Origin: CBDDEH01 sp965226865
Lineage (GTDB): Bacteria; Chloroflexota; Dehalococcoidia; Lucifugimonadales; JAGWBF01
Assembly (NCBI GenBank): GCA_965226865.1
Contig: CBDDEH010000003.1
Location: forward strand, 372,001-436,000
Direction: 5' to 3'
Length of the DNA stretch: 64,000 nucleotides
The notes under the pieces were generated by a model. It made no database searches and was not told where the DNA came from. It was given only the letters and a program-made list of their open reading frames with translations. Below, in pieces: positions 35,849-43,111 of the stretch; positions within the stretch are counted from its first letter, which is position 1; each line of letters begins with the position of its first letter. The translations under genes and the position numbers were made by a program.

Positions 35849-36701
35849 GTTGCGGCTCAAGTATCCAGTCCGGATGATGCGACGGATTATGAATGTATCG
35901 GCCAGCGGCTACTATGCGTGGGTGGACCGGCCGCTGTCCAAGCGGGCACAGGAGGAAGTGCGGCTGGAGCTGGAGATAATGGCGGCCCACCAGCGGAATA
36001 GACAGACCTATGGCCCGGAACGGTTACAGCGCGATCTGGCGGAGCATGGCGTTCGGGTGGGTGTTTGCCGGATCCGCTTGATCCGGCAAAAGCTCGGCAT
36101 ACGCTGTAAACAGAAGAGGAGATTCAAGACTACCACTAACTCCGCGCACAGACTGCCAGTTGCGGATAACTTGTTGGGCCAGCAGTTCAAGGTCAGTCAG
36201 CCCAACGCCGTGTGGGTGAGTGACATCACCTATATACCGACTGATGAAGGCTGGCTATACCTGGCGGGCCACAAGGACCTGTTCACCGGAGAGCTCGTGG
36301 GCTATGCCATGGGAGAGCGGATGACCAGGAATCTGGTTAGTCAGTCTCTATTCCGGGCGCTGAGAGCCAAACGCCCCGCGAGGGGACTGATGCATCACTC
36401 TGACCGGGGCTCTCAGTATTGCTCCCAGGAGTACAGAAATCTTATGGAGCGCTCTGGCCTGAGATCATCCATGAGCGGGAAAGGGAACTGTTTTGATAAT
36501 GCGCCGATGGAGAGCTTCTGGGGAACACTCAAGCAGGAGCTAGTCCATCACCGTCATTATCGAAGTAGACAGGAAGCAATTCGAGATATTACAGAATATA
36601 TCGAGATCTTCTATAACAGGCAGCGCCGCCAGGCCAGGCTGGGATTCCTGTCACCTGCGGCCTTTCAACAAAGATTCTATGCAGGATTACTCGCAGCTTG
36701 A
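35841..36701 (+). CDS. IS3-family orfB (DDE transposase)
   Basis: 286 residues. HTH_21-type segment HQRNRQTYGPERLQRDLAEHG, then the integrase core: VWVSDITYIPTDEGWLYLAGHKDLFTGELVGYAM (first Asp), MHHSDRGSQYCS (second Asp) and DNAPMESFWGTLKQELVHHRHY (Glu), with a normal C-terminus. All DDE residues are present and the frame is intact, so this may be an active element if orfA is expressed. Confidence 0.93.
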   Translation: MNELRLKYPVRMMRRIMNVSASGYYAWVDRPLSKRAQEEVRLELEIMAAHQRNRQTYGPERLQRDLAEHGVRVGVCRIRLIRQKLGIRCKQKRRFKTTTNSAHRLPVADNLLGQQFKVSQPNAVWVSDITYIPTDEGWLYLAGHKDLFTGELVGYAMGERMTRNLVSQSLFRALRAKRPARGLMHHSDRGSQYCSQEYRNLMERSGLRSSMSGKGNCFDNAPMESFWGTLKQELVHHRHYRSRQEAIRDITEYIEIFYNRQRRQARLGFLSPAAFQQRFYAGLLAA

Positions 36702-36760
36702 AAGGTTTGGTGTCCACTATTGCCATCCGACCCCAGCCCCCTTCATTCTCATGTGTTTAA

Positions 36761-38466
36761 GCCCGAATCCACCGAAGGACACCGATGGACGGCGTGAGGA
36801 CAGCGGAAGGGGGTGGGTGAGGGAGCTACAGGGGAGATGGCCTGGGGTCTTGGGGTAGATGGGAGGCCGGCGGACGGTCTTCAGTCGCCGCACAGGGCCC
36901 CTAAGGCCCTATGCGGGAGTTGCGATGCGCGGGATGGCGAGAGGATACGCAGCAGGGGACTCTCGCGACCGGGGTGGCGCGAGATTGCGGGGACGTTGGG
37001 TCAGTTGCAGGCTGGCCGTCAGGCCGGGAACGGAATGGCTTGCAGCCGGGCCAAGGCGCGACTGAACTGGGTTTCCCAAGGCCAGCGCCGGGGGAGATGC
37101 AAAGTGAGGCGGCGCGCCGAGCGGGTGATCCGTCCCACCAGAGCGAAGACCCGCCGCCTGAGGGTCTTGGTGATCACGGTCCGCTCGCCCAGACCAATCC
37201 GCGCCGTCCAGCGGGCCAGGTTATGCGCCATCACCTGGACCGCCAGCCAGGCGCCGTTGGCGGCGAAGCGCCCCGACGGCATGTGGTTCAGCCCGACGCC
37301 GTACTTGAGGTCGCGTATGGCGTTCTCGACCTCGGCGTGGCGGCGATGGTCAGCCTCCAGTTCGAGCAACTCCCCGTCCCGGTCGGTGATGAAGCCGTGA
37401 TAGCTGTATCTGGCGAAGAGGGCCAGCTGGGAACCGGGTGTCGGCTTCACCCGCCGGACAATGAGCCGCGCCGGCGGGGCGTCCGGCTTGGTCTGGAACG
37501 GGGTGTAAGTCGTCTCGGCGACATCGGCGGCGCCGTCCATCCAGTGGGGAATGGGAGTCCAGTCCTCCTCTGGTATCGCCTCGATCAGGTCCCGCAGGCT
37601 GGCACGCTGGCGGATGGCGATGGAGAAGCGGACATCCATCCGGCGGCAGACGGCGACCACGGCGTGGGTATAGAAGCCGCTGTCGGCCCGCACCGTGAGT
37701 TGGCCCCTGGCCCCGCAGTAGCGCACCCGGCCCACCGTCTCACGCAGGAAGTGGGCGGCGCCACGGGCGGTGTTGGCAGGCCCTCGCGCAGCCGGGACAT
37801 CAGCACGTCTCCGGTGCCGGCGGCAATGGCCAGCAGCGGGTGATAGCCCCGCGGGCGCCGGTATAGCCGTGGTGGCGCGCTCCCTCCTTGGCCAGTCCGT
37901 AGGTCTCGCAGATGGTCGAGTCCAGGTCGATGGTCAGGGGCGAGTCGCCGGGTCCGGCCCCAGCGGCCCAGGCCCGGGCCAACAACTGGCGGCTCACGCG
38001 GTCGAGTTGACGGACATGCCCCCACCGGAAGCTGCGCAGGAAGGTCCCCAGGGTGGATGGCGCCTTGACCACGCAGCCTGGAACACCGACCGTCCCACCA
38101 GCGCGCAGCGCATCGGCGTCGTCGATGCAGTCGCCGCCTGCCAGCGCGGAAGCGACCAGCGTCAGCATCTTGTCCCCAGTGTTCGCCCGTCCCGGCGCTC
38201 CGCCGAGGTCAAGGTGATGGTCGACGAGTTCCCGCAGGCCCAGGTGCCGGGCTAGGGTGGCCGGCAGGAGCAGGCCGGCATTGGCCACCAGGCGATGGTC
38301 GTCAAAGAGGATGCGGATACGGTCGGGTTTGTTCTGTGGCAGCATCTATTGGGTGCTCCTTGTTTCCGGGCGGGTTTCTGTTCCAAAACCATTATCCCAG
38401 ATTCAGAGGAGCACCCGCTGGCTTCTTCAATGGCTGTCCCCAAGGACGTCCTTCGGTGGATTCGGG
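36761..38466 (-). mobile_element. IS1380-family insertion sequence, 1,706 bp
   Basis: Both ends carry the 19-bp perfect inverted repeat CCCGAATCCACCGAAGGAC (36762-36780 and, reversed, 38448-38466), and TTAA flanks it on each side (36757-36760 and 38467-38470), a 4-bp target duplication. One minus-strand transposase gene lies within. Confidence 0.88.
37019..38345 (-). pseudogene. IS1380-type transposase with two frameshifts
   Basis: The N-terminal part (from MLPQNKPDRIRILFDDHRLVANAGLLLPATL) holds the first catalytic Asp in LTIDLDSTICETYG. At about 37845 a G run is one base long (GARG then GYHPLLAIAAGTGDVLM in the next frame), and at about 37785 one base is missing (REG then ANTARGAAHFLRETVGRV). 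The C-terminal part contains TVRADSGFYTH (second Asp) and HRRHAEVENAIRDLKYG (Glu). With both repaired it is a normal full-length IS1380 transposase; the inverted repeats are intact. Confidence 0.87.
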
Positions 38467-38573
38467 TTAATTCGCAGAGTTAGTCTACACTGTGTTTGTT
38501 AAATATTGCGAGGGTACACTATACTCTGATGACTTTCTCCCATGCGGAGAGAGAAAGGGGAAAGCGCAAATCT

Positions 38574-39005
38574 ATGAAACTATCTGACCGTTTAAGGGGA
38601 GCTCGCGCAATGAGGGGACTCACGCAGCGTGAAGCTGCCCAGGCTGCCGGTGTCGATGCCAATACGATCTGGCGATACGAGGCCGGGCGTTCCCGGCCAT
38701 CGGGACTGGCCCTTCGCGGCTTGGCCGACATCTACGATACTACCGTATCGTGGCTGCTCAGCGACGAAGACGAGGGTGCGGGGACTCGACCGTCGGCCCC
38801 GGCAAATGCCGAGTCGATACAGCTCCTGGCTACATTGGGCGAGGGGCTGTCGGACGAGTCGCTGAGGTCGATCTCCGACTTCATACGCTATCTCCATGAG
38901 AGGGAAACCCGTGGACGCGAGAACGGCGGCTCAGTCACTCCATCGGCAATTCAGTCCGAGAGACCGTCAAACACAGCGCACCCGGATGGCCGGGTCAACG
39001 TCTAA
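38574..39005 (+). CDS. XRE-family HTH transcription regulator
   Basis: 143 residues. MKLSDRLRGARAMRGLTQREAAQAAGVDANTIWRYEAGRSRPSGLALRGLADIYDTTVSWLL is a complete HTH_3 (Cro/CI-type) domain. The C-terminal half has a helical segment (SIQLLATLGEGLSDESLRSISDFIRYLHERE) often used for dimerisation, then a disordered tail. The start at 38574 is preferred over the ORF start at 38496, which lacks a ribosome site and conserved residues. It is the first gene right of the IS1380 element; its targets are unknown. Confidence 0.88.
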   Translation: MKLSDRLRGARAMRGLTQREAAQAAGVDANTIWRYEAGRSRPSGLALRGLADIYDTTVSWLLSDEDEGAGTRPSAPANAESIQLLATLGEGLSDESLRSISDFIRYLHERETRGRENGGSVTPSAIQSERPSNTAHPDGRVNV

Positions 39006-39009
39006 ACTT

Positions 39010-39077
39010 GGGCAACAAAAAAGCCCGGACACATGGACAAGCAGGAGGAGGCCATCGCTTGCGATGGCCTCCTCCTG
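39010..39077. repeat. Hairpin element copy A (17-bp perfect stem)
   Basis: GGGCAACAAAAAAG at 39010 is followed by ACATGGAC and a perfect 17-bp inverted repeat, 39042-39058 with 39061-39077 (CAGGAGGAGGCCATCGC on the left), almost without loop. It starts 4 bases after the XRE stop. Related to 41482-41526 and 43046-43110. Confidence 0.75.
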
Positions 39078-39196
39078 TGTCGTTAAGGGTCAGCGCCCTG
39101 CGCCTGCCTGTAGGGAGGGCAATCAGCCACTTGGCATAGGCTTTCTTTATAAGGTACGTTGGGCTGACGCGCATTCTAGATGCGAAGGAGGGGTCG

Positions 39197-40054
39197 ATGA
39201 CTATGGACTATGGAACTCTGGTCAAGCGAAGGGCTCCCACGCTCATTGCAACTTTGTTGACCAGAGAGAAGATAACAAAGACGTTGATGGTAGCGATAGC
39301 GGCATTTCTCGTTGCTCTCGTTGCTTATTCATCATCGGGCATCGCCAAACCGGTATTTGCAGCTTCTTGCAACATCGCCCAAGGGAACAACGGGAACTGG
39401 TTTGGCGGCAGATATGCAACGCCGTCCCAAGCCAATTGGTCTAGCGACTACCGTCAAATCAGAGCCGACATTGAGTCCTACGATCCCGACCCAGTGTTTG
39501 TTGACACGTCGATCTGGGTGATGTTCATCAACTCTAGCCGGAGCAGATACTACCAGGTTGGGTGGGGCAAAGACCACAACGACAACTTTGAAAACGTGTT
39601 CAGCGAGGGCTACAGCAACAGTGGATACTTCAGATACTTCTACAAGTCTAATGGGACATGGTCGACGACCCCTCCAGGGGTCAACCCGTCAGGCATGAAA
39701 GAGTACAAATTGTTATGGGCTGACGTGCCTGGCAGCAATGCGCAAATCCAGGTTTCTTACAATGGTGGAACGACCCGGAACCTCACCGTGAATTGGACTC
39801 CGACGCAGTGGGACGTGTCAGCAGAAGTTCACAGCTTCCAAGCTGTTCCTGGAATCGACAAAGGAGACCATTCACCGGGGGGCACAAACAACAAAGTTAC
39901 TGTGGAGAATATCGAAGTGTGGGCTTATGACGGCCACGCCTATTGGGAGTCACCTCCAGCCTTTACGACCCCCCCGGATGAGGCGAATATGGTGACTTCC
40001 TCAGGCGGTGGCAGCGGCACCAGTTACCATATATGGGATTCGCGTTGCAGCTAG
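39197..40054 (+). CDS. Secreted hypothetical protein (285 aa)
   Basis: ATG 39197 follows GAAGGAGG. An N-terminal basic region (KRRAPTLIATLLTREKITKTL) precedes a long hydrophobic signal (MVAIAAFLVALVAYSSSGIAKPVFAASC, likely cut after FAA). The mature part is aromatic and beta-rich: NWFGGRYATPSQANWSSDYRQIRADIESYDPDPVFVDTSIWVMF and YYQVGWGKDHND, ending in SYHIWDSRCS. No family recognised. It is followed 34 bases on by a small exported protein and may share a transcript with it. Confidence 0.7.
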   Translation: MTMDYGTLVKRRAPTLIATLLTREKITKTLMVAIAAFLVALVAYSSSGIAKPVFAASCNIAQGNNGNWFGGRYATPSQANWSSDYRQIRADIESYDPDPVFVDTSIWVMFINSSRSRYYQVGWGKDHNDNFENVFSEGYSNSGYFRYFYKSNGTWSTTPPGVNPSGMKEYKLLWADVPGSNAQIQVSYNGGTTRNLTVNWTPTQWDVSAEVHSFQAVPGIDKGDHSPGGTNNKVTVENIEVWAYDGHAYWESPPAFTTPPDEANMVTSSGGGSGTSYHIWDSRCS

Positions 40055-40088
40055 CTGCATTGAATCATTGTCGAAAAGAGGACTTAAC

Positions 40089-40562
40089 ATGAGATCTCGC
40101 AAATTGCTATACATCTTCAGTTTTGCAGCGATCGCAGCGGTGGCAGTGCTAACCTCCGCGCTATTTGTAGGGTTCAGCGGCGATAATCGCACACCTCTTG
40201 GGAATTCGGGTGCAAAGGTTGATGAGCATGTTCAGTTAGTAGAATCTAACTTCGATCCTTCGCGTCCCAAAGCAGAGGCGAAAGCACAGGCAGTAGACTT
40301 CTTGAGAGGATCCTGGGGCATTGACGAGCCGACGGAGTTGCCCATCCGAATGGCAACTGGAGCATTCACTGGTCTCCGCGAAGACACTGACGCGCAGGCT
40401 ACAAACTTAGGAGTATGGGTCGCGGTTTTCCATGATTTTCCGGCAGTCGCTCGTGTTCCGCGCGGGGCGACATCCATTCCGACAGACCCGCGGGTCACTG
40501 TCATAATCGACGACGGCAGCGGGAACGTGATCTATTCCGCTCTGTCATGGGCGACGGAGTAA
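40089..40562 (+). CDS. Exported small hypothetical protein (157 aa)
   Basis: Start ATG 40089 (MRSRKLLYIFSFAAIAAVAVLTSALFVGF) gives a membrane anchor or uncleaved signal, preceded by AAAAGAGG. The rest, with AVDFLRGSWGIDEPTELPIRMATGAF, GVWVAVFHDFPAVARVPRGATSIPTDPRVTVIIDDGSGNVIYSALSW, is a plausible small globular domain resembling peptidase-propeptide or PepSY-like folds only in outline; I do not assign a family. The ORF is open further upstream, but the start chosen has the only ribosome site. Confidence 0.65.
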   Translation: MRSRKLLYIFSFAAIAAVAVLTSALFVGFSGDNRTPLGNSGAKVDEHVQLVESNFDPSRPKAEAKAQAVDFLRGSWGIDEPTELPIRMATGAFTGLREDTDAQATNLGVWVAVFHDFPAVARVPRGATSIPTDPRVTVIIDDGSGNVIYSALSWATE

Positions 40563-40780
40563 TCCATACGCTGAGGCTTAGCGGGCAAGGATAAACTCCG
40601 CGCTTTACAGTAGTCGCTAAAGCTGGGCTTCAGCTTAGTCAATATCGGACCGCTGGCTGTCTCAAGATACGCCATCCCTGCCGTTGAGGGAAATTCCTCA
40701 CTAGCTATCGTTAGCTACCCCTCGCCCTTTCCTGAACCACATCTAGTATCGCCCCCTGGCCACTTAGACACTCGGATGCA

Positions 40781-40786
40781 TATAAT
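40781..40786 (+). promoter_or_regulatory. -10 box (TATAAT) of a leaderless lspA transcript
   Basis: A perfect TATAAT ends six bases before the GTG at 40793, the spacing expected when transcription starts at the start codon itself. No ribosome site precedes the gene. No convincing -35 box is visible. Confidence 0.5.
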
Positions 40787-40792
40787 GGCCGG

Positions 40793-41289
40793 GTGATGGC
40801 AGACTTTGCAGCCTTTGTCCTGCGGCATCGAGTTGGCATCCTCACCACTATGGTGGTACTTGCATTCGACCAAGTGGCTAAGCTCTTGGTCATTCAGGCC
40901 CTAGCGGTTGGCGAATCATGGACGCTGGACGGTTTCTTTCGCCTCACTCGTGTCACAAACTCAGGGAGCGCAATCGAGCTGTTTAGTGGGCATACGATTG
41001 CACTCATCGTCGTCTCCACGATCGGCATCGGTGTGCTGTCCGCTCTATATTGGCCTCGACCGAAGACCGGCATACGGTCGCAACTTAGCTTTGGCTGATG
41101 CTCGCTGGTGCTGTCGGCAATCTCGTCGACCGAGCCGTCTTTGGCCACGTGACCGACTTCATCCACATCGTCCCTTGGTTCATTTTCAACGTGGCGGACG
41201 TGTCAATTCTGATAGGACTCGCCGGCTTTGCGTGGGATCTCCCGGATGTAACTGCTCGGTCTCTTGCCAGGTTGGGTTGGTACTCATAA
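40793..41289 (+). CDS. lspA: Lipoprotein signal peptidase LspA, one frameshift
   Basis: Type II signal peptidase that removes the signal from lipid-modified prolipoproteins in the inner membrane. LAFDQVAKLLVIQAL (conserved DQxxK) and RVTNSGSAIELF (NxGxAF-like) are in the first frame; AGAVGNLVDRAVFGHVTDFI (GNxxDR, catalytic Asp) and FIFNVADVSILIG (FNxADxxI, second Asp) lie in the next frame. The frame changes near 41085: one extra base there would join RSQL to LWLMLAGAVG. Both catalytic Asp residues are in the displaced part. The GTG start with TATAAT six bases away suggests leaderless expression. Confidence 0.88.
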
Positions 41290-41481
41290 GCACCTGTGGA
41301 GAGTACGAACCTAGAGACTAACTGGTCGGATGGATTTGGTTGCTGTACGTTTTACCCCCACCACGTTTGTGTTGACCGGGAAGTGCTTGAAAGTCTTCTG
41401 CAAGCTACACTAAGTACACCAGCACATGTAACATAAGTTATTGTGATAATGTGCTTAGGTCTATCAGGACAAGTTGATTCT

Positions 41482-41526
41482 GGGCAACAAAAAAGGTCGG
41501 CATACATGGATGGCTAGGGCGGGGCC
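41482..41526. repeat. Hairpin element copy B
   Basis: Shares GGGCAACAAAAAAG with copy A and CATACATGGA with copy C; the following GGGCGGGGCCTGCCC is an imperfect short palindrome. It may be an independent element or the left half of one split by the IS110-type insertion. Confidence 0.5.
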
Positions 41527-41553
41527 TGCCCACTGAATAGTACGGGCCTGAAG

Positions 41554-41763
41554 TCAAGATACAAGAGCCGCATACGAGCCCGTCTCACAAAGTCCCTTGA
41601 CTGGGTTCACGCTGGGCGGGCAGACTGATTCTAGCGTTCTATGGAGTGACAAGGTTGGAAATACGGCAGAGAACAACGTAATGCCAGCGAGAGCCGACAT
41701 CCAGAAATCGACGACCCGGGGAGTGTCAGGCTTCTGGGACTGCGATGATGAATCCCGGGCCAC
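41554..41763 (-). CDS. Possible small membrane protein (69 aa)
   Basis: MARDSSSQSQKPDTPRVVDFWMSALAGITLFSAVFPTLSLHRTLE and a tail ending GSYAALVS: a polar N-terminus, one hydrophobic segment and two Cys. It could be a real small protein or chance, as it lies just left of the IS110-type element on the opposite strand. No family recognised. Confidence 0.3.
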   Translation of the reverse strand: MARDSSSQSQKPDTPRVVDFWMSALAGITLFSAVFPTLSLHRTLESVCPPSVNPVKGLCETGSYAALVS

Positions 41764-41774
41764 CTCGGCTCGGG

Positions 41775-41944
41775 CCTGACCCTTTCTGAGACTGGCATCA
41801 TGCCTTCAGCCTGATCTGTCGACTCGATTCGAGGTGGCGCCAGAAGTGCCCTCGGCAAGGCGAGCAGTGACCTTATAGGAGCCTGGCCTCACGCCCCATC
41901 GCAGTCCTGTCCGCTCACCTGGCCAGTGCGCTATCCTCCGGGAG
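41775..41944 (+). ncRNA. Candidate IS110 bridge-RNA region
   Basis: The 170 bases before the IS110 transposase are non-coding and rich in short complementary segments (for example around GACTCGATTCGAGG and GCCCTCGGCAAGGC). IS110 elements produce a structured bridge RNA from this end that guides target and donor choice (established knowledge); the specific fold here was not computed. Confidence 0.4.
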
Positions 41945-43024
41945 GTGGAAATGACAGGAGTCGTCGGTCATAAAGATAGTCGTGGTGTTGAGCTGGTCGT
42001 CGGAGTCGACACCCACCAGGATGAGCATGTGGCGGTGGCCATTGACCGTCAGGGGGTCCGCCTGGGGGAGCTTCACACAGTGGCGACCACCCATGGGTAT
42101 GGGGAGCTCGAACGGTGGTCCCGGGGCCTGGGAGAGATTCATGCCTTCGGGATTGAAGGCACCGGTTCCTACGGTGCCGGAGTCGCCCGATTCCTGACCA
42201 GTAGGGGCCATACCGTAGTGGAGGTCAACCGGCCCGACCGGTCAACCCGCTATCGGAAGGGGAAGAGCGATCCCACTGATGCGGAGATGGCAGCGCGTGC
42301 CGTGCTTGCCGGAGTAGCCGATGCCACTCCCAAGTCAGGTGAGGGTGAAGTCGAAATGATCCGTATGTTCAAGAGCACCAAGGACTCGGCCGTCAAGGCT
42401 CGCACCCAGGCAATCAACCAGATGAAGGCCCTGGTTGTCACGGCCCCGGCCCGGCTTCGTGAGCACCTCACTGGCCTCACCGCTGCTGCCCTTGTCACCC
42501 GGTCCAAGAGCTTCCGGCCTGGTCGTATGGAGGGTCCCACCGCGACGGCCAAGTATGCTCTTCGCTCCCTTGCCCGTCGCTACCGTCAACTCGGTAATGA
42601 GATAAAGGACCTGGAGGCCGAGATCCAACGACTCACACGGACGGCAGCCCCAGCCCTGGTGGATGGCTTCGGCATAGGACCAGACACGGCGGCGACCCTC
42701 CTCATTGCTGCCGGGAGTAACCATGACCGCCTCCACTCCGAGGCTGCCTTCGCCTCCCTGTGCGGTGTCAATCCCATCCCTGCTTCCTCCGGCAAGACCA
42801 ACAGGCATCGGCTCAACCGCGGCGGCCACCGCCAGGCCAACGCGGCACTCCATCGCATTGTTGTCGTCAGACTTCGTCATGATGAGCGGACCCAGGCATA
42901 CATGCGTCGTCGCACCACCGAGGGAATGAGCAAGGCTGAGGTGATCCGCTGCCTCAAACGCTATGTCGCTCGCGAGGTCTTCTCCGTCCTACGGAACTCA
43001 GCCCTATCCCACAGCACTCCTTGA
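41945..43024 (+). CDS. IS110-family DEDD transposase
   Basis: 359 residues. The RuvC-like DEDD domain is visible: VVGVDTHQDEHVAVAID (Asp), GIEGTGSYGAGVARFL (Glu) and RKGKSDPTDAEMAARA (two Asp). The C-terminal Tnp20 domain has GIGPDTAATLLIAAGS, FASLCGVNPIPASSGKTNRHRLNRGGHRQANAALH, with the catalytic Ser in PASSG. All key residues are present and the frame is intact. The right end of the element probably lies within about 20 bases of the stop, near CTATAGGAGCATC; the left end is uncertain. Confidence 0.94.
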   Translation: MEMTGVVGHKDSRGVELVVGVDTHQDEHVAVAIDRQGVRLGELHTVATTHGYGELERWSRGLGEIHAFGIEGTGSYGAGVARFLTSRGHTVVEVNRPDRSTRYRKGKSDPTDAEMAARAVLAGVADATPKSGEGEVEMIRMFKSTKDSAVKARTQAINQMKALVVTAPARLREHLTGLTAAALVTRSKSFRPGRMEGPTATAKYALRSLARRYRQLGNEIKDLEAEIQRLTRTAAPALVDGFGIGPDTAATLLIAAGSNHDRLHSEAAFASLCGVNPIPASSGKTNRHRLNRGGHRQANAALHRIVVVRLRHDERTQAYMRRRTTEGMSKAEVIRCLKRYVAREVFSVLRNSALSHSTP

Positions 43025-43045
43025 CATCTATAGGAGCATCAAGCT

Positions 43046-43110
43046 CATACATGGACTTGCAGGGGGAGGTCATCGCTGAAGTAGCGATGACCTCCCCCTG
43101 TTTGTTGCTC
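43046..43110. repeat. Hairpin element copy C (18-bp perfect stem)
   Basis: CATACATGGAC is followed by a perfect 18-bp inverted repeat (43060-43077 with 43083-43100, five-base loop) and then TTTGTTGCTC, complementary to the GGGCAACAAA of copies A and B. Relative to copy A the stem differs at two positions on each arm, and both pairs stay complementary. Confidence 0.75.
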
Positions 43111-43111
43111 T

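Larger units (their letters stand above)
35485..36716 (+). mobile_element. IS3-family insertion sequence, about 1,232 bp
   Basis: The outer ends are inverted repeats: CGGACACCAAA at the left and TGGACACCAAA (reverse complement) at the right. Inside are the usual overlapping orfA and orfB. No convincing target duplication is visible on the flanks. The adjoining IS1380 element begins only 44 bases to the right. Confidence 0.85.

Noticed and set aside
36720..36760. IS3 and IS1380 elements as ends of a composite transposon
   Set aside because: They belong to different families, lie side by side with different ends, and the IS1380 has its own TTAA duplication.
39010..39085. Hairpin element as an integron attC site
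   Set aside because: Some GTTA-like ends are present, but proper RYYYAAC/GTTRRRY cores are not, and no integron integrase is in view.
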